Source: an uncultured Latescibacterota bacterium (GTDB taxonomy: Bacteria > Latescibacterota > UBA2968 > UBA8231). From it: a stretch of DNA of 64,000 nucleotides. Below the pieces are notes generated by a model. It was not told where the DNA came from, did not search any database, and saw only the letters and a list, made by a program, of their open reading frames with translations. The translations under genes were made by a program, and so were the position numbers. Shown one piece after another: positions 50,121-58,559 of the stretch (position 1 is its first letter; each line of letters starts with the position of its first letter). The DNA is taken from assembly GCA_958295495.1 (NCBI GenBank), contig OY282352.1:3660548-3724547 (forward strand), read 5' to 3'.

Positions 50121-51854
50121 GTGATCTATCGCGTTCTGCTGCTCGCGCTGTTTGCGTCCTGCGAATCCACAGATGCGCCGCTGGTCCTCTACGAGAGCCC
50201 GCATGGGCTGGTGGTACTGAAATCAGCGCGGGTCGATTTCGCGGAAGAAGGCGAAGCGGGCGCTGCGGCGCGGGCGCATTTTGCCGACGGCGAAGATCAT
50301 CTCGGTGCGGGTCGCTGTGGTGCGGCGGCGGCGAGCTATTTGCAGGCCGCTGCGAGACGACCGTCGCCAGCGGTCTGGCTCAACGCGGGGGTCGCGCTGC
50401 TGTGCGATGGCGAGTACGGCAAGGCTGGGGAGGTGCTGGCAAAGGGGCTGGCACTTTCTAAGGCGGCTGCGCGAGAAGACGTTCAAGCCGCTTTGCTGGG
50501 CAATCTGGGCCAAGCCCATCAGCACTTGGGGCGTCTCGACTCGGCGCTAGCGTTCTATCGAGGTGCGGTCGCGCTGCACCGGAAGAACGGCTTTGCCGCC
50601 GGCGCGGCCCAAGCGTTGGGCGATCTGGGCGCGGCCTATTTCATGCAGGGCGATCCAGAGCGGGCACTCGGTTTCCTAAAGCAGGCCCGGGAGGGGCATC
50701 GGCGGAGCGGCGATCGCCTCGGGATGGCGCGAGACCTCGACCGCATCGGCACGGTTTACTTCGTCCGGGGCGCGGCGGATTCGGCGCTGGTGGCCTTCGC
50801 AGAGGCACTCGCGCGCTATCGAGACGAGGGGTATCTGCGCGGCCAAGCCGGCGGTCTGACGAATATCGGCAATATCCACCTAGACGAGGGCAGACTCGAT
50901 TCGGCGCACTTTTATTTTTCTGCAGGCTTGGCCGTCCTCGAACGCCTAGCCGACGACGCGGCCCGCGCAACCCAGCTAGTGCGGATTGGACAACTTTACC
51001 AGCAACAGGACGATCTAGAGGCGGCGTTGGCCGCTTACCGAGCGGCGTTCTCGATACATCAAGCGCAAGAGAAGGTGGATAACCAAGCCGAGACGCTCAA
51101 CCGCATGGCGCGCATTTTTTTTCAGCAGGGCCGTTTAGACTCGGCGCTGGTAGCCTACCAAGCAGCGCTCGCTCGCTACCGGCGCTACGATAGCCACCCA
51201 AGCAAGCGGGCGCAGGCACTGGACCACCTTGGCAATGTGCATTTGTACCAGGGCCGTTTAGATGCGGCGCTGTCCGCCTTTGAGGCCGCGCTGGAGCTCT
51301 ACGTCGTCCACGGCCATCCGCGCGGCCGGGCCGTTCAGTCGAGCAAGATCGGTCAAGTGCTGCAAAAACAGGGTCGTCTAGACGAGGCGATAAGAGCCTA
51401 TGGCGCGGCCTTGGCCCTGTACCGCGAATTCGATCTTTACGCCGAGGGGGCGACCCAGCTCGACTACATCGGCCATATCCACTTCCGCCAGGGCCGGATT
51501 GACGAGGCACTCGCCTCCTTTGAGGATGCTCTACGCGTCTTCACGCAGGCGGGCAACCGCCAAGGCGAGGCCGCGCAGTTGAGCAATATCGGCCATATCT
51601 ACTTTGAGCAGGGCCGCTTGGACCGGGCGCTCAAGGCATTTAGCGACGCCCTGCACGTTTTTCAGTTGATTGGGCAGCAGCAGGGGGCAGCGCAGAGCTT
51701 GGGCAATATCGGGTTGGTGTACCGCAAGAAGGGCGAGCAGGCGCGGGCACTGGAGGCGCTGCAACAGGCGCGCGCTGCGTATGCCGAGATTGGGGTGCGG
51801 AGCGAGGGGCGGCGGACGGTGGAAGAGGCGATTTTGGCGATTGAGGGGCGTTAA
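50121..51854 (+). CDS. Tetratricopeptide-repeat lipoprotein
   Basis: The 577-residue protein starts at GTG 50121. The signal (MIYRVLLLALFASCEST) points to a lipoprotein, Cys14. After a short linker come about twelve 40-residue TPR-like units of nearly constant length, each with QGRLD or GRLDSAL (LGNVHLYQGRLDAALSAFEA, IGHIHFRQGRIDEALASFED, IGHIYFEQGRLDRALKAFSD). This regular pattern is that of TPR_12/Kinesin-light-chain-like scaffolds. It probably organises protein complexes in the periplasm or outer membrane. Confidence 0.85.
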   Translation: MIYRVLLLALFASCESTDAPLVLYESPHGLVVLKSARVDFAEEGEAGAAARAHFADGEDHLGAGRCGAAAASYLQAAARRPSPAVWLNAGVALLCDGEYGKAGEVLAKGLALSKAAAREDVQAALLGNLGQAHQHLGRLDSALAFYRGAVALHRKNGFAAGAAQALGDLGAAYFMQGDPERALGFLKQAREGHRRSGDRLGMARDLDRIGTVYFVRGAADSALVAFAEALARYRDEGYLRGQAGGLTNIGNIHLDEGRLDSAHFYFSAGLAVLERLADDAARATQLVRIGQLYQQQDDLEAALAAYRAAFSIHQAQEKVDNQAETLNRMARIFFQQGRLDSALVAYQAALARYRRYDSHPSKRAQALDHLGNVHLYQGRLDAALSAFEAALELYVVHGHPRGRAVQSSKIGQVLQKQGRLDEAIRAYGAALALYREFDLYAEGATQLDYIGHIHFRQGRIDEALASFEDALRVFTQAGNRQGEAAQLSNIGHIYFEQGRLDRALKAFSDALHVFQLIGQQQGAAQSLGNIGLVYRKKGEQARALEALQQARAAYAEIGVRSEGRRTVEEAILAIEGR

Positions 51855-51967
51855 TTAAACCAACCAAGCCCGCACTCAGGGACGCCACGACGCTTGGTGC
51901 GTTGCGCCGCCCGTCGCGGCGGGCCATGCTCCATATTTCGAGGCCGCGACACGGTGCTAAAAATACA

Positions 51968-51996
51968 TTGACAACATAAGAGCCATTTGTTATGAC
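51968..51996 (+). promoter_or_regulatory. Promoter candidate of the secreted protein gene at 52103
   Basis: A consensus TTGACA (51968-51973) is followed at 17 bases by TATGAC (51991-51996), about 107 bases before the start codon, in an AT-rich 250-base intergenic region. I see no other feature in 51855-52102. Confidence 0.5.
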
Positions 51997-52102
51997 TAAC
52001 AACTTAATTTAATGCTAATGCGATGCAAAGTGCGCTCCGAGTACATCGGTCGGCGCGAGAATTTTATCGAAGCAACCCCCATTTAGGAGAGGGAGACCAG
52101 TT

Positions 52103-53050
52103 ATGAGGAAACTATTGACGCTGAGTGCGGTCGTATCGCTTTTGGGGCTGAGCACACCTTCTTTCGGGCACGTGCCCGAGGGGCTAATCTTGGGCGTCTG
52201 GCAGTGGCCCACGTCGCATCTGCCGGTGATGGACGGCGATATTTCCGAGTGGGACGTAGTGCCCGACAATTTGTGGCTCACGCCATTCAGCGAGTTCAAC
52301 GGCGAGCTGCTGCACGTGGTGGTGGCCGGCGAGGTTGGGGCCGAGGTCAATACCGCCGATCTGAACTTCCGCTGGACCTCAGGTTGGAACGACGAGCTGG
52401 ACCGCCTCTACTTCGTCTTTGACCGCTTCGACGATCTGTGGGATCGCGACGGCGGTGGAGTGGGTGGAGCTGGCGGCGACGACAGCTTTGAGATCAATCT
52501 CGACGCCAACCACGGCGGCGATGTCTCGTGGTTTGGCACCGACGATTTCGACACCGAGGAGGAAGCACTGCGCAACCGGGGCCGCCTCAACCAGATGAGC
52601 CACTACCGCTGGCCGCCGCTGGAGCCGATTGGCTGGAACTGGCTTTGGGCCTCCAGCGCCACTTGGCACGACGTCGAACCCTATTCGTGCTGCGGCGAAT
52701 CCTTCAATCTCAACGGTGCGCACGCCACCGAGGCGACCTTCCAAGCTGAGTGGTGGACCGTGGGCTGGGACGACTTCGACCACGAGTCGCCCGAAAACAG
52801 CATCCTACACGCCTTCAGCGAAAACGACATCGTCGGGCTGGGCATCTCGATCATCGACAACGATGTGGGCACTGACAACGACACCGACCGCCGCTTCGCC
52901 GCTTGGCGCATGGGCGGTCAGCGCTGCGGCAATGGCGACGGCAAGTGCATCACCGACTTCATCCTGCTGCCAGCGCAGATGGATCTTTTGCCGACCGCGG
53001 TCGAAAACGATAGCTGGGGCCACATCAAGGCTTCGTACATGCAGCAGTAG
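52103..53050 (+). CDS. Secreted beta-sandwich protein (CBM9/DOMON-like)
   Basis: The 315-residue protein has an excellent ribosome site (AGGAGAGGGAG) and a signal peptide (LLTLSAVVSLLGLSTPSFG). The mature part resembles the CBM9/DOMON group: VMDGDISEWDVVPDNL, LDRLYFVFDRFDDLWDRD, DDSFEINLDANHGGDVS. It is acidic, Trp-rich and has a cysteine pair (SCCGESFN; QRCGNGDGKC). It has its own promoter and a strong terminator just after it, so it is a single-gene unit, probably highly expressed. Confidence 0.75.
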   Translation: MRKLLTLSAVVSLLGLSTPSFGHVPEGLILGVWQWPTSHLPVMDGDISEWDVVPDNLWLTPFSEFNGELLHVVVAGEVGAEVNTADLNFRWTSGWNDELDRLYFVFDRFDDLWDRDGGGVGGAGGDDSFEINLDANHGGDVSWFGTDDFDTEEEALRNRGRLNQMSHYRWPPLEPIGWNWLWASSATWHDVEPYSCCGESFNLNGAHATEATFQAEWWTVGWDDFDHESPENSILHAFSENDIVGLGISIIDNDVGTDNDTDRRFAAWRMGGQRCGNGDGKCITDFILLPAQMDLLPTAVENDSWGHIKASYMQQ

Positions 53051-53077
53051 CTGGCCCGGTAGTTTTGGGTTGAATTG

Positions 53078-53117
53078 GGGAGGTAGATCAATTTCGATCT
53101 GCCTCCCTTGTTTTTTA
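53078..53117 (+). terminator. Rho-independent terminator after the secreted protein gene
   Basis: GGGAGGTAGATC pairs with GATCTGCCTCCC (a single G-T pair) around a 6-base loop, followed by TTGTTTTTTA. It lies 28 bases after the stop and 8 bases before the solute-binding protein gene, separating their transcripts. Confidence 0.88.
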
Positions 53118-53124
53118 GGGTGCC

Positions 53125-54780
53125 ATGACGCGGAGAAAAATTCTCGCCCTGTTGGCGTTTTTCGCCTGCATCAGCGCTGTGTATGCCCTCGCCGAGCGGC
53201 AGGCGCGGAGGATACAGGCGGCCGAGGCCGAGGTACGCATTGACTGGGATGCGGTTGTCGATGACCCGCAGGAGCGGCTCGAGATCTCTTGGATGAGCAT
53301 CCCGCGCCATCCCACCGCCCGCGAGGGCACCTATATCGAACAGCGGCTCGAAGCGCGGTTCAACGTCGAATTCAAGCCCCTGTTCACCAGTCATTTTGCC
53401 TATATGCGGCGGCGGCCGCTGGTCTTTGCCGGCGGCAATGTGCCCGATTTGTTCTACGCCGGCGACCCGGTGGTAGTGCAAAAGGACGCTCACCACGGCT
53501 ATGCGTTGCCCATTCCCTACGAGGTCATCCAAAAATACGCGCCCAACTACGTGCGCTATCTCAACCAGTACGCCCCCTCGGCTTGGCTCTACGCCTACTG
53601 GAAGGGGGCCAACTACGGCATCCCCACTTGGGGCAGCAGCCTCGGCTATCCAGTGCCAGGGATCTGGAGAATGGACTGGCTGCGCAGAGTAGGTATCGAC
53701 AAAGTGCCGGAGACCCTCGACGAGATGTACGCGGCCTTGTGGAAGTTTCGCCACGAGGACCCGGATGGCAATGGGATACAAGACACCTACGGCATGTGTC
53801 CCAACGCTCAGGCTTGGTTCAAGGTCTTCGGCGAGGTCTTCGGGGCCTACGGCATCGTGCCGCACGGTTGGATGCTGCGCGATGGCGAGGTCGTGTGGGG
53901 CGGGACCCGACCCGAGGTCAAAGAGATACTGGAGCTTTTGCACAAGTGGTACGACGACGGGCTGATTGACCCGGACTTTGCGATCGGCCAAATCAAGAGC
54001 AGCCCGATGCCCTACCAGAAATTCGTCAGCGGCAAGACGGGTTATCTCTTCGGCGAGGGCAGCTACGGCAGCTTCGATGCGTACAATAAAGCGTCGTTGG
54101 TATCGGTCATTGCCGAGTTGCAGCCAGGTGCCGAGGTGGTGGTCGGGCCGTTCCCGGCCGGCCCGAAAGGCATCCGCGGGGGGCGGGTGTGGAGCACGGC
54201 TGCCCACGTCTTTGTCTTTGGCAAGCAGGTGGCCGCCGCGCCTGAGAAGGTCGTGCGGCTGCTCAAAATTTTCGAGGCCCTAGCTGTTGAGGAAACGCTC
54301 TTTGTGGAGGTGCGGATGGGCCAGCGGGGCGTGCATTGGGATTTCGACGCCGAGCGCGGCCTGTACCATCTGCCGCCTTACGACGACCGCAATGTCGCCA
54401 GCAAGCATCTGACCACGTTGAACGTCGATGGCCCAGGCGGCTTTTTCTCGCCCTGTGGGATCCGGCCCGCCATTGCCGACAAGTACCTGCCGACACCGAT
54501 GCTGCAACACCGCGAGCGCTATCAGCGCCCGGAGTGGGCGCAGGCTGGCCTCTTCGGCAAGCCGGACGTGGTGCCTTCGTCAATCAAGCATCTGCGCGAT
54601 CTGCGCAATTTGCAGATGACGGCCTACGCCGAGATCGTGCGCGGCGAGCGCGACCTCGACTATTTCGACGCTTTTGTGGCCGAGTGGACGGAGAGAGGCG
54701 GGGCGGAAATGACCCAAGAGGCGCGGGAAATCTACGAGGTGCGCGAGGAGATTTACAGGAAGGTGGGGGTCGTGCAGTAG
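53125..54780 (+). CDS. ABC sugar transporter solute-binding protein (LplA-like)
   Basis: This is a 551-residue exported protein with one N-terminal hydrophobic segment (ILALLAFFACISAVYALA). It has the type-2 periplasmic fold of large family-1 binding proteins: PDLFYAGDPVVVQKDA, YGIPTWGSSLGYPV, WRMDWLRRVGIDKVPETLDE, a calcium loop DPDGNGIQDTYG and KWYDDGLIDPDFAIGQIKS. This LplA/YtcQ type binds oligosaccharides such as pectin or rhamnogalacturonan fragments. Two matching permease genes lie at 61183-62960; the ATPase is not in the window, as is usual when a shared MsmX-type ATPase is used. Confidence 0.85.
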   Translation: MTRRKILALLAFFACISAVYALAERQARRIQAAEAEVRIDWDAVVDDPQERLEISWMSIPRHPTAREGTYIEQRLEARFNVEFKPLFTSHFAYMRRRPLVFAGGNVPDLFYAGDPVVVQKDAHHGYALPIPYEVIQKYAPNYVRYLNQYAPSAWLYAYWKGANYGIPTWGSSLGYPVPGIWRMDWLRRVGIDKVPETLDEMYAALWKFRHEDPDGNGIQDTYGMCPNAQAWFKVFGEVFGAYGIVPHGWMLRDGEVVWGGTRPEVKEILELLHKWYDDGLIDPDFAIGQIKSSPMPYQKFVSGKTGYLFGEGSYGSFDAYNKASLVSVIAELQPGAEVVVGPFPAGPKGIRGGRVWSTAAHVFVFGKQVAAAPEKVVRLLKIFEALAVEETLFVEVRMGQRGVHWDFDAERGLYHLPPYDDRNVASKHLTTLNVDGPGGFFSPCGIRPAIADKYLPTPMLQHRERYQRPEWAQAGLFGKPDVVPSSIKHLRDLRNLQMTAYAEIVRGERDLDYFDAFVAEWTERGGAEMTQEAREIYEVREEIYRKVGVVQ

Positions 54781-54928
54781 GGGCGCGCTAGACCATCTGG
54801 CCGTGCTGTCCTCGCATGTAGCAGGTGCCGGGGAATTTCCACGCGCCGGGGCTGATGGGCCAAGATAGGACATCGGCGCGATCTGCCTAGGAATTAATGA
54901 TTCGCAATTCCCAAAGGAGCACTTCTCT

Positions 54929-56368
54929 ATGAATGTACTGCACATCCTCTCCGACCAGCACCAAGCGGCCTGCATGGGCTGCGAAGGGCACGCGCAGGCG
55001 CTGACACCCAACATGGATCGGCTGGCCGGCGAGGGTATGCGCTTTTCAGCGGCGTACACCCAGAATCCGATCTGCACGCCCAGCCGCATGAGTATCTATA
55101 CGGGACAATACTGCCACAACCACGGCTTCTTAGGTTTGGGCGGGCCGCGTCCAGAGGGGATGCAGAGTTTTCTCGGGCATTTTAAGCAGCACGGCTACAA
55201 GACGGCGGTGATCGGCAAGACGCACGTGCCCAACCAGCCGCGCGATTGGCTTTTGGACCACGTTGACTACTGGATGTCTGGCACCTCGACCCCGGTGCCG
55301 GACGCGGGTGGTCTGTCGCCGTATCAAACGTTTCTGGCGGGTGCCGGTCTGTTGGAGCAAAACGATAACTTCCGCATCACCGGCTACCCAGCCCGCCACC
55401 CTGTTGGTCTGCCCCAAAACCAGTTCCGCGCCCGGCCATCGGAGCTGCCGCTAGAGTACAATGTCGAGACTTGGTGCGTGGATCGGGCGATTGAATTTAT
55501 GGAGGAGTGCGAGGGAGACCCTTTCTGTATGCAGGTCTCGTTGCCGCGCCCACACGCGCCCTATACGCCGGATCAGAAGTTCTGGGATAGGTATGCAGAC
55601 GACCTCGCGTTGCCAGAGACCTACTATCAGGATCCGTCGGGACGCCCGCCGCATTTCCGCGATATGCACGCGCGATTTCAGCGGGCTTGGGAGGGGGAGG
55701 CATGGTCGCCGGAGGAAGGAGCGCGCAACATCTGGCGCGGCTATCTGGGCTGCGTGACGCAGGTTGACTACTGCATTGGCCGCCTTTTGTCCTACCTCGA
55801 CAAACGCGGCTTGGCCGAAGATACAATTGTCGTCTATAACTCCGACCACGGCGCGTACAGCACTGCTTTTGGCATTCAGGAAAAAGCCCCTGGGATATGC
55901 TCGGAGGCGGTGTGTCGGGTGCCGATGCTCTGGCGGGTGCCGGGTGTTGCGGTCGCGGGCAGGGTTTGCGATGCCTTGGTGGAGAATGTCGATTTGGCCC
56001 CGACGTTTATGAACCTCTGCGGTCTGCCGGCGATGGAGGGCATGGACGGGGCGGACCTCAGCGGGCTTTTGCAGGGCGGCACTGATCCCGTACATGCGGT
56101 CGCGGTCACCGAGCATCGGCACAGCAAGGCACTGCGCTGGGGTACGTGGCGCTATGTTCATTATCAGCCGGAGGATTTCGGGACCGACTGCGGCGAGCTC
56201 TACGACTTGGAGGCCGATCCGCACGAGGCCCGCAATTTGTACGGCGAGCCGGCGTTCCAAGAGATTGTTGAGCAGGGCGAGAAGCTCCTGTGCCACTGGC
56301 TGATCTCGACGCGGCAGTATCGCACGGCGTTTTTGGTGGGGGCGTGGAACGAGGCTAATTACGTCTGA
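54929..56368 (+). CDS. Sulfatase (formylglycine-dependent)
   Basis: The 479-residue enzyme starts at ATG 54929 after AAAGGAGCAC. The metal-binding N-terminus (LHILSDQHQAACMGCEGH) and the sulfatase motif Cys49-Thr-Pro-Ser-Arg in ICTPSRMSIYTGQYCHNHG are present. Later parts include VYNSDHGAYSTAFGIQEKAP and a typical LYDLEADPHEARNLYGEP ending. It has no signal peptide and so probably removes sulfate from sugars after uptake. It lies directly after the solute-binding protein gene. The 148 bases before it hold no clear gene. Confidence 0.93.
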   Translation: MNVLHILSDQHQAACMGCEGHAQALTPNMDRLAGEGMRFSAAYTQNPICTPSRMSIYTGQYCHNHGFLGLGGPRPEGMQSFLGHFKQHGYKTAVIGKTHVPNQPRDWLLDHVDYWMSGTSTPVPDAGGLSPYQTFLAGAGLLEQNDNFRITGYPARHPVGLPQNQFRARPSELPLEYNVETWCVDRAIEFMEECEGDPFCMQVSLPRPHAPYTPDQKFWDRYADDLALPETYYQDPSGRPPHFRDMHARFQRAWEGEAWSPEEGARNIWRGYLGCVTQVDYCIGRLLSYLDKRGLAEDTIVVYNSDHGAYSTAFGIQEKAPGICSEAVCRVPMLWRVPGVAVAGRVCDALVENVDLAPTFMNLCGLPAMEGMDGADLSGLLQGGTDPVHAVAVTEHRHSKALRWGTWRYVHYQPEDFGTDCGELYDLEADPHEARNLYGEPAFQEIVEQGEKLLCHWLISTRQYRTAFLVGAWNEANYV

Positions 56369-56452
56369 GAGGGTCTCGTTCTCTTTGACTCAGGAAACAA
56401 CAAATGCACTCGAATCCGCCAAAAAACTTGAGCGGATGAGAACGTCGAGATT

Positions 56453-56560
56453 ATGAAGAATACCAAATCCAGTGCCGCGGATGAGATGCGAGATGAATAC
56501 CTATTCAACTACAGTAACGCTTTGCGAAAAAAAGGGGACCAGATATGTACGAGCAATTAG
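56453..56560 (+). pseudogene. Short ORF, possibly a degraded antitoxin
   Basis: Thirty-five codons, beginning KNTKSSAADEMRDEYLFNYS, resemble the N-terminus of BrnA/CopG-like antitoxins with the 'DEMRDEYDF' pattern. The remainder is short and out of family. It overlaps the start of the DUF3604 gene (56545) in another frame. It is probably a remnant; I would not infer a working toxin-antitoxin pair. Confidence 0.35.
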
Positions 56561-58362
56561 AAATACACTACGAGGGGCCGACGAAGTTCGTCGCCACGGA
56601 CCAGCAGCGCAAGCCTTTGCGGCTGTTCGTCACTTGTCCGGCGGGCCTAGAAGCTGGGGCCGACGTGCGCGTTTCGATCAGCGCGTTCCACTCCTTTTCC
56701 CGCCAGTGGGTGCTTGCAGACCCTTTTGTCGAAGGGGGTGAGGGCGTGGTGGTGGTCGGGCACGGACTGCCCCGCGACTGGACCGATATGACGCGGGGCG
56801 GCGATGGTCCGGCCGGCGGCGGGTTGGTGGGAAGGCCGATCAACGAACTCTACTTGTGTACCATTCAGGTCACCAAGTCGCTAAGCGCGGGAGCGCGGCT
56901 GGTTTTTCCCTTTGGCGTGGTGCCGTCGCCCCATGCGGATATAAGCGGTGCCCTGCAAGTGCGGGTGAGGCGACCCGAAGCTGAAGTTTTCGAGCAGGTG
57001 GGCGACCCGATTCCGCTGCGGAATGCCCCCGGCCCCCTAACGCGGCTGGAAGGGCGCGTCTCTGCGGCAGCGGATGCGGAGGGAAAGCGCCGGGTCGTAG
57101 TTTTCGCGACGGACGAGCATCGCAATCCCATACCCTCCTACCGGGGGACGGTGGCTGTACAGGCCGATGGCGCGGTCGCCGGATTGCCTGCCGACGTGGA
57201 AGTTGGTGCCGACGGCCGGGGCGTAGTCGAGGGCATTGAGGTACAGGCCGACGGTCCGGTCCGCATCACAGTGCGCGATGTCGAGCGCGGTCTAGAAGCG
57301 CAGAGCGGTCCGGCGCAGGCAGTCGGCGAGCGCGGCCACTACTTCGGCGGCATCCACTTCCACACGCGGCTTTCGGTAGATGGCGACCGGGAGCCGCGCG
57401 CGGCTTATGCCTATGCCCGCGACTTTCTCAACCTCGACGTGATAGCGATGACCGACCACGCGCCAATTGGCCCCGGGTGGGCCGAGTGCTTGGCGGTCAA
57501 CGAGGAATTTTACGAGCCGGGACGCTTTGTGACGATCCCCGCTTGGGAAAGCTCCAATGCCTACGGGCACGCCAACCTCTATCTGCGCACGCCGGAAGCC
57601 GATGGCGGCACTTGGCACTGGAAACCCGAGCTTTGCCCCTCGGAAGTGGCTTGGGACGAGGATGTGGTCATGGTGCCGCACCACCCCAACTGCGGACAGC
57701 CCATTGAATACGGCAAGCACCGCGAGGTCATGGGCAAGACGTTTTACTGGTCGCAATACCATTGGGAATTTCCCAATAGGCGGGCCAGACTGGTGGAAAT
57801 CGTCCAGGGCCGGGGCAATTTTGAGGCTGACGCGCTCGACGAGTACTGGGGTATTCGCATAGGCGGGTTGGGGGCCTCGGTACAGGATGCCTTTGCCCAA
57901 GGCTGGCGCTTGGGGTTTGTCGCCGGGACCGACAACCACCAAGGGCACCCAACGCAAAACCCGGGAGGATACGTGGGAATGACCTGTTTCCGGGCGACGG
58001 AATTGACCCGCGAGGCCGTGTGGCAGGCCATGGACGAGCGCTGGACCTACGCGACTTCGGGCGTGCCAATCGTCTGCGACTATGCGGTCAACGGCGTGCG
58101 CTCGGGCGCGTGGGGCGCGTGGGCCGCGGGTGAGAAGCTGCATTTTTCCGCCAGCCTGCACGGGACCGCGCCGATTGAGCGGGTGGAGATCATGGCCAAC
58201 GGGCAGTGCGTCTGGCAGGACGCACCCGACGCTTGGGACGTGGAGATCGACGGGGCCGAATTGCCGGCGCCGACGGGCGCGTGGGCCTATTACTATCTGC
58301 GGCTGCGGCAGCAGGACGGGCACCGGGCGTGGTTGAGTCCAGTGTGGTTGGATCGGGTATGA
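56545..58362 (+). CDS. DUF3604/PHP-like protein
   Basis: The 605-residue protein starts at ATG 56545 after AAAAAGGGGACC. Residues about 1-265 are beta-rich. Residues about 270-500 form a PHP-like metallohydrolase domain with GGIHFHTRLSVDGDREP, MTDHAPIGPGWAECLAV, YGHANLYLRTPE, VPHHPNCGQ and FVAGTDNHQGHP, supplying the expected metal-binding His and Asp residues. DUF3604 proteins are exported or cytoplasmic phosphoesterase-like proteins of unknown substrate. No signal peptide is seen. Its stop overlaps the YwbE start by four bases. Confidence 0.85.
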   Translation: MYEQLEIHYEGPTKFVATDQQRKPLRLFVTCPAGLEAGADVRVSISAFHSFSRQWVLADPFVEGGEGVVVVGHGLPRDWTDMTRGGDGPAGGGLVGRPINELYLCTIQVTKSLSAGARLVFPFGVVPSPHADISGALQVRVRRPEAEVFEQVGDPIPLRNAPGPLTRLEGRVSAAADAEGKRRVVVFATDEHRNPIPSYRGTVAVQADGAVAGLPADVEVGADGRGVVEGIEVQADGPVRITVRDVERGLEAQSGPAQAVGERGHYFGGIHFHTRLSVDGDREPRAAYAYARDFLNLDVIAMTDHAPIGPGWAECLAVNEEFYEPGRFVTIPAWESSNAYGHANLYLRTPEADGGTWHWKPELCPSEVAWDEDVVMVPHHPNCGQPIEYGKHREVMGKTFYWSQYHWEFPNRRARLVEIVQGRGNFEADALDEYWGIRIGGLGASVQDAFAQGWRLGFVAGTDNHQGHPTQNPGGYVGMTCFRATELTREAVWQAMDERWTYATSGVPIVCDYAVNGVRSGAWGAWAAGEKLHFSASLHGTAPIERVEIMANGQCVWQDAPDAWDVEIDGAELPAPTGAWAYYYLRLRQQDGHRAWLSPVWLDRV

Positions 58363-58559
58363 ACGGAACGAGACGGGCCGATATAGAGCGTGGGGTACGC
58401 GTTGCAATCGCGCAGAAGCAGGACCAGCGCACGGGTCGGCTGACCGAAGGGGTCGTGCGGGATATTTTGACCAAGTCGGCGACTCATCCGCACGGGATTA
58501 AGGTGCGCTTGGAGACGGGCGAAGTCGGCCGGGTCAAGCAGGTGCGCCGTCAGAAGTAG
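58359..58559 (+). CDS. YwbE family (DUF2196) protein, 66 residues
   Basis: The 66 residues match YwbE end to end: RADIERGVRVAIAQKQDQRT, GVVRDILTKSATHPHGIKVR, GEVGRVKQVRRQK. The family is of unknown function and has a small SH3-like beta fold. It starts at ATG 58359, overlapping the DUF3604 stop (ATGA). Its own stop overlaps the end of the convergent membrane-protein gene by ten bases. Confidence 0.9.
   Translation: MNGTRRADIERGVRVAIAQKQDQRTGRLTEGVVRDILTKSATHPHGIKVRLETGEVGRVKQVRRQK

Noticed and set aside
54781..54928. Minus-strand stretch reading like a protein C-terminus (GAWKFPGTCYMRGQHGQMV)
   Set aside because: Too short, no start, and no family recognised; it could be debris but cannot be supported.
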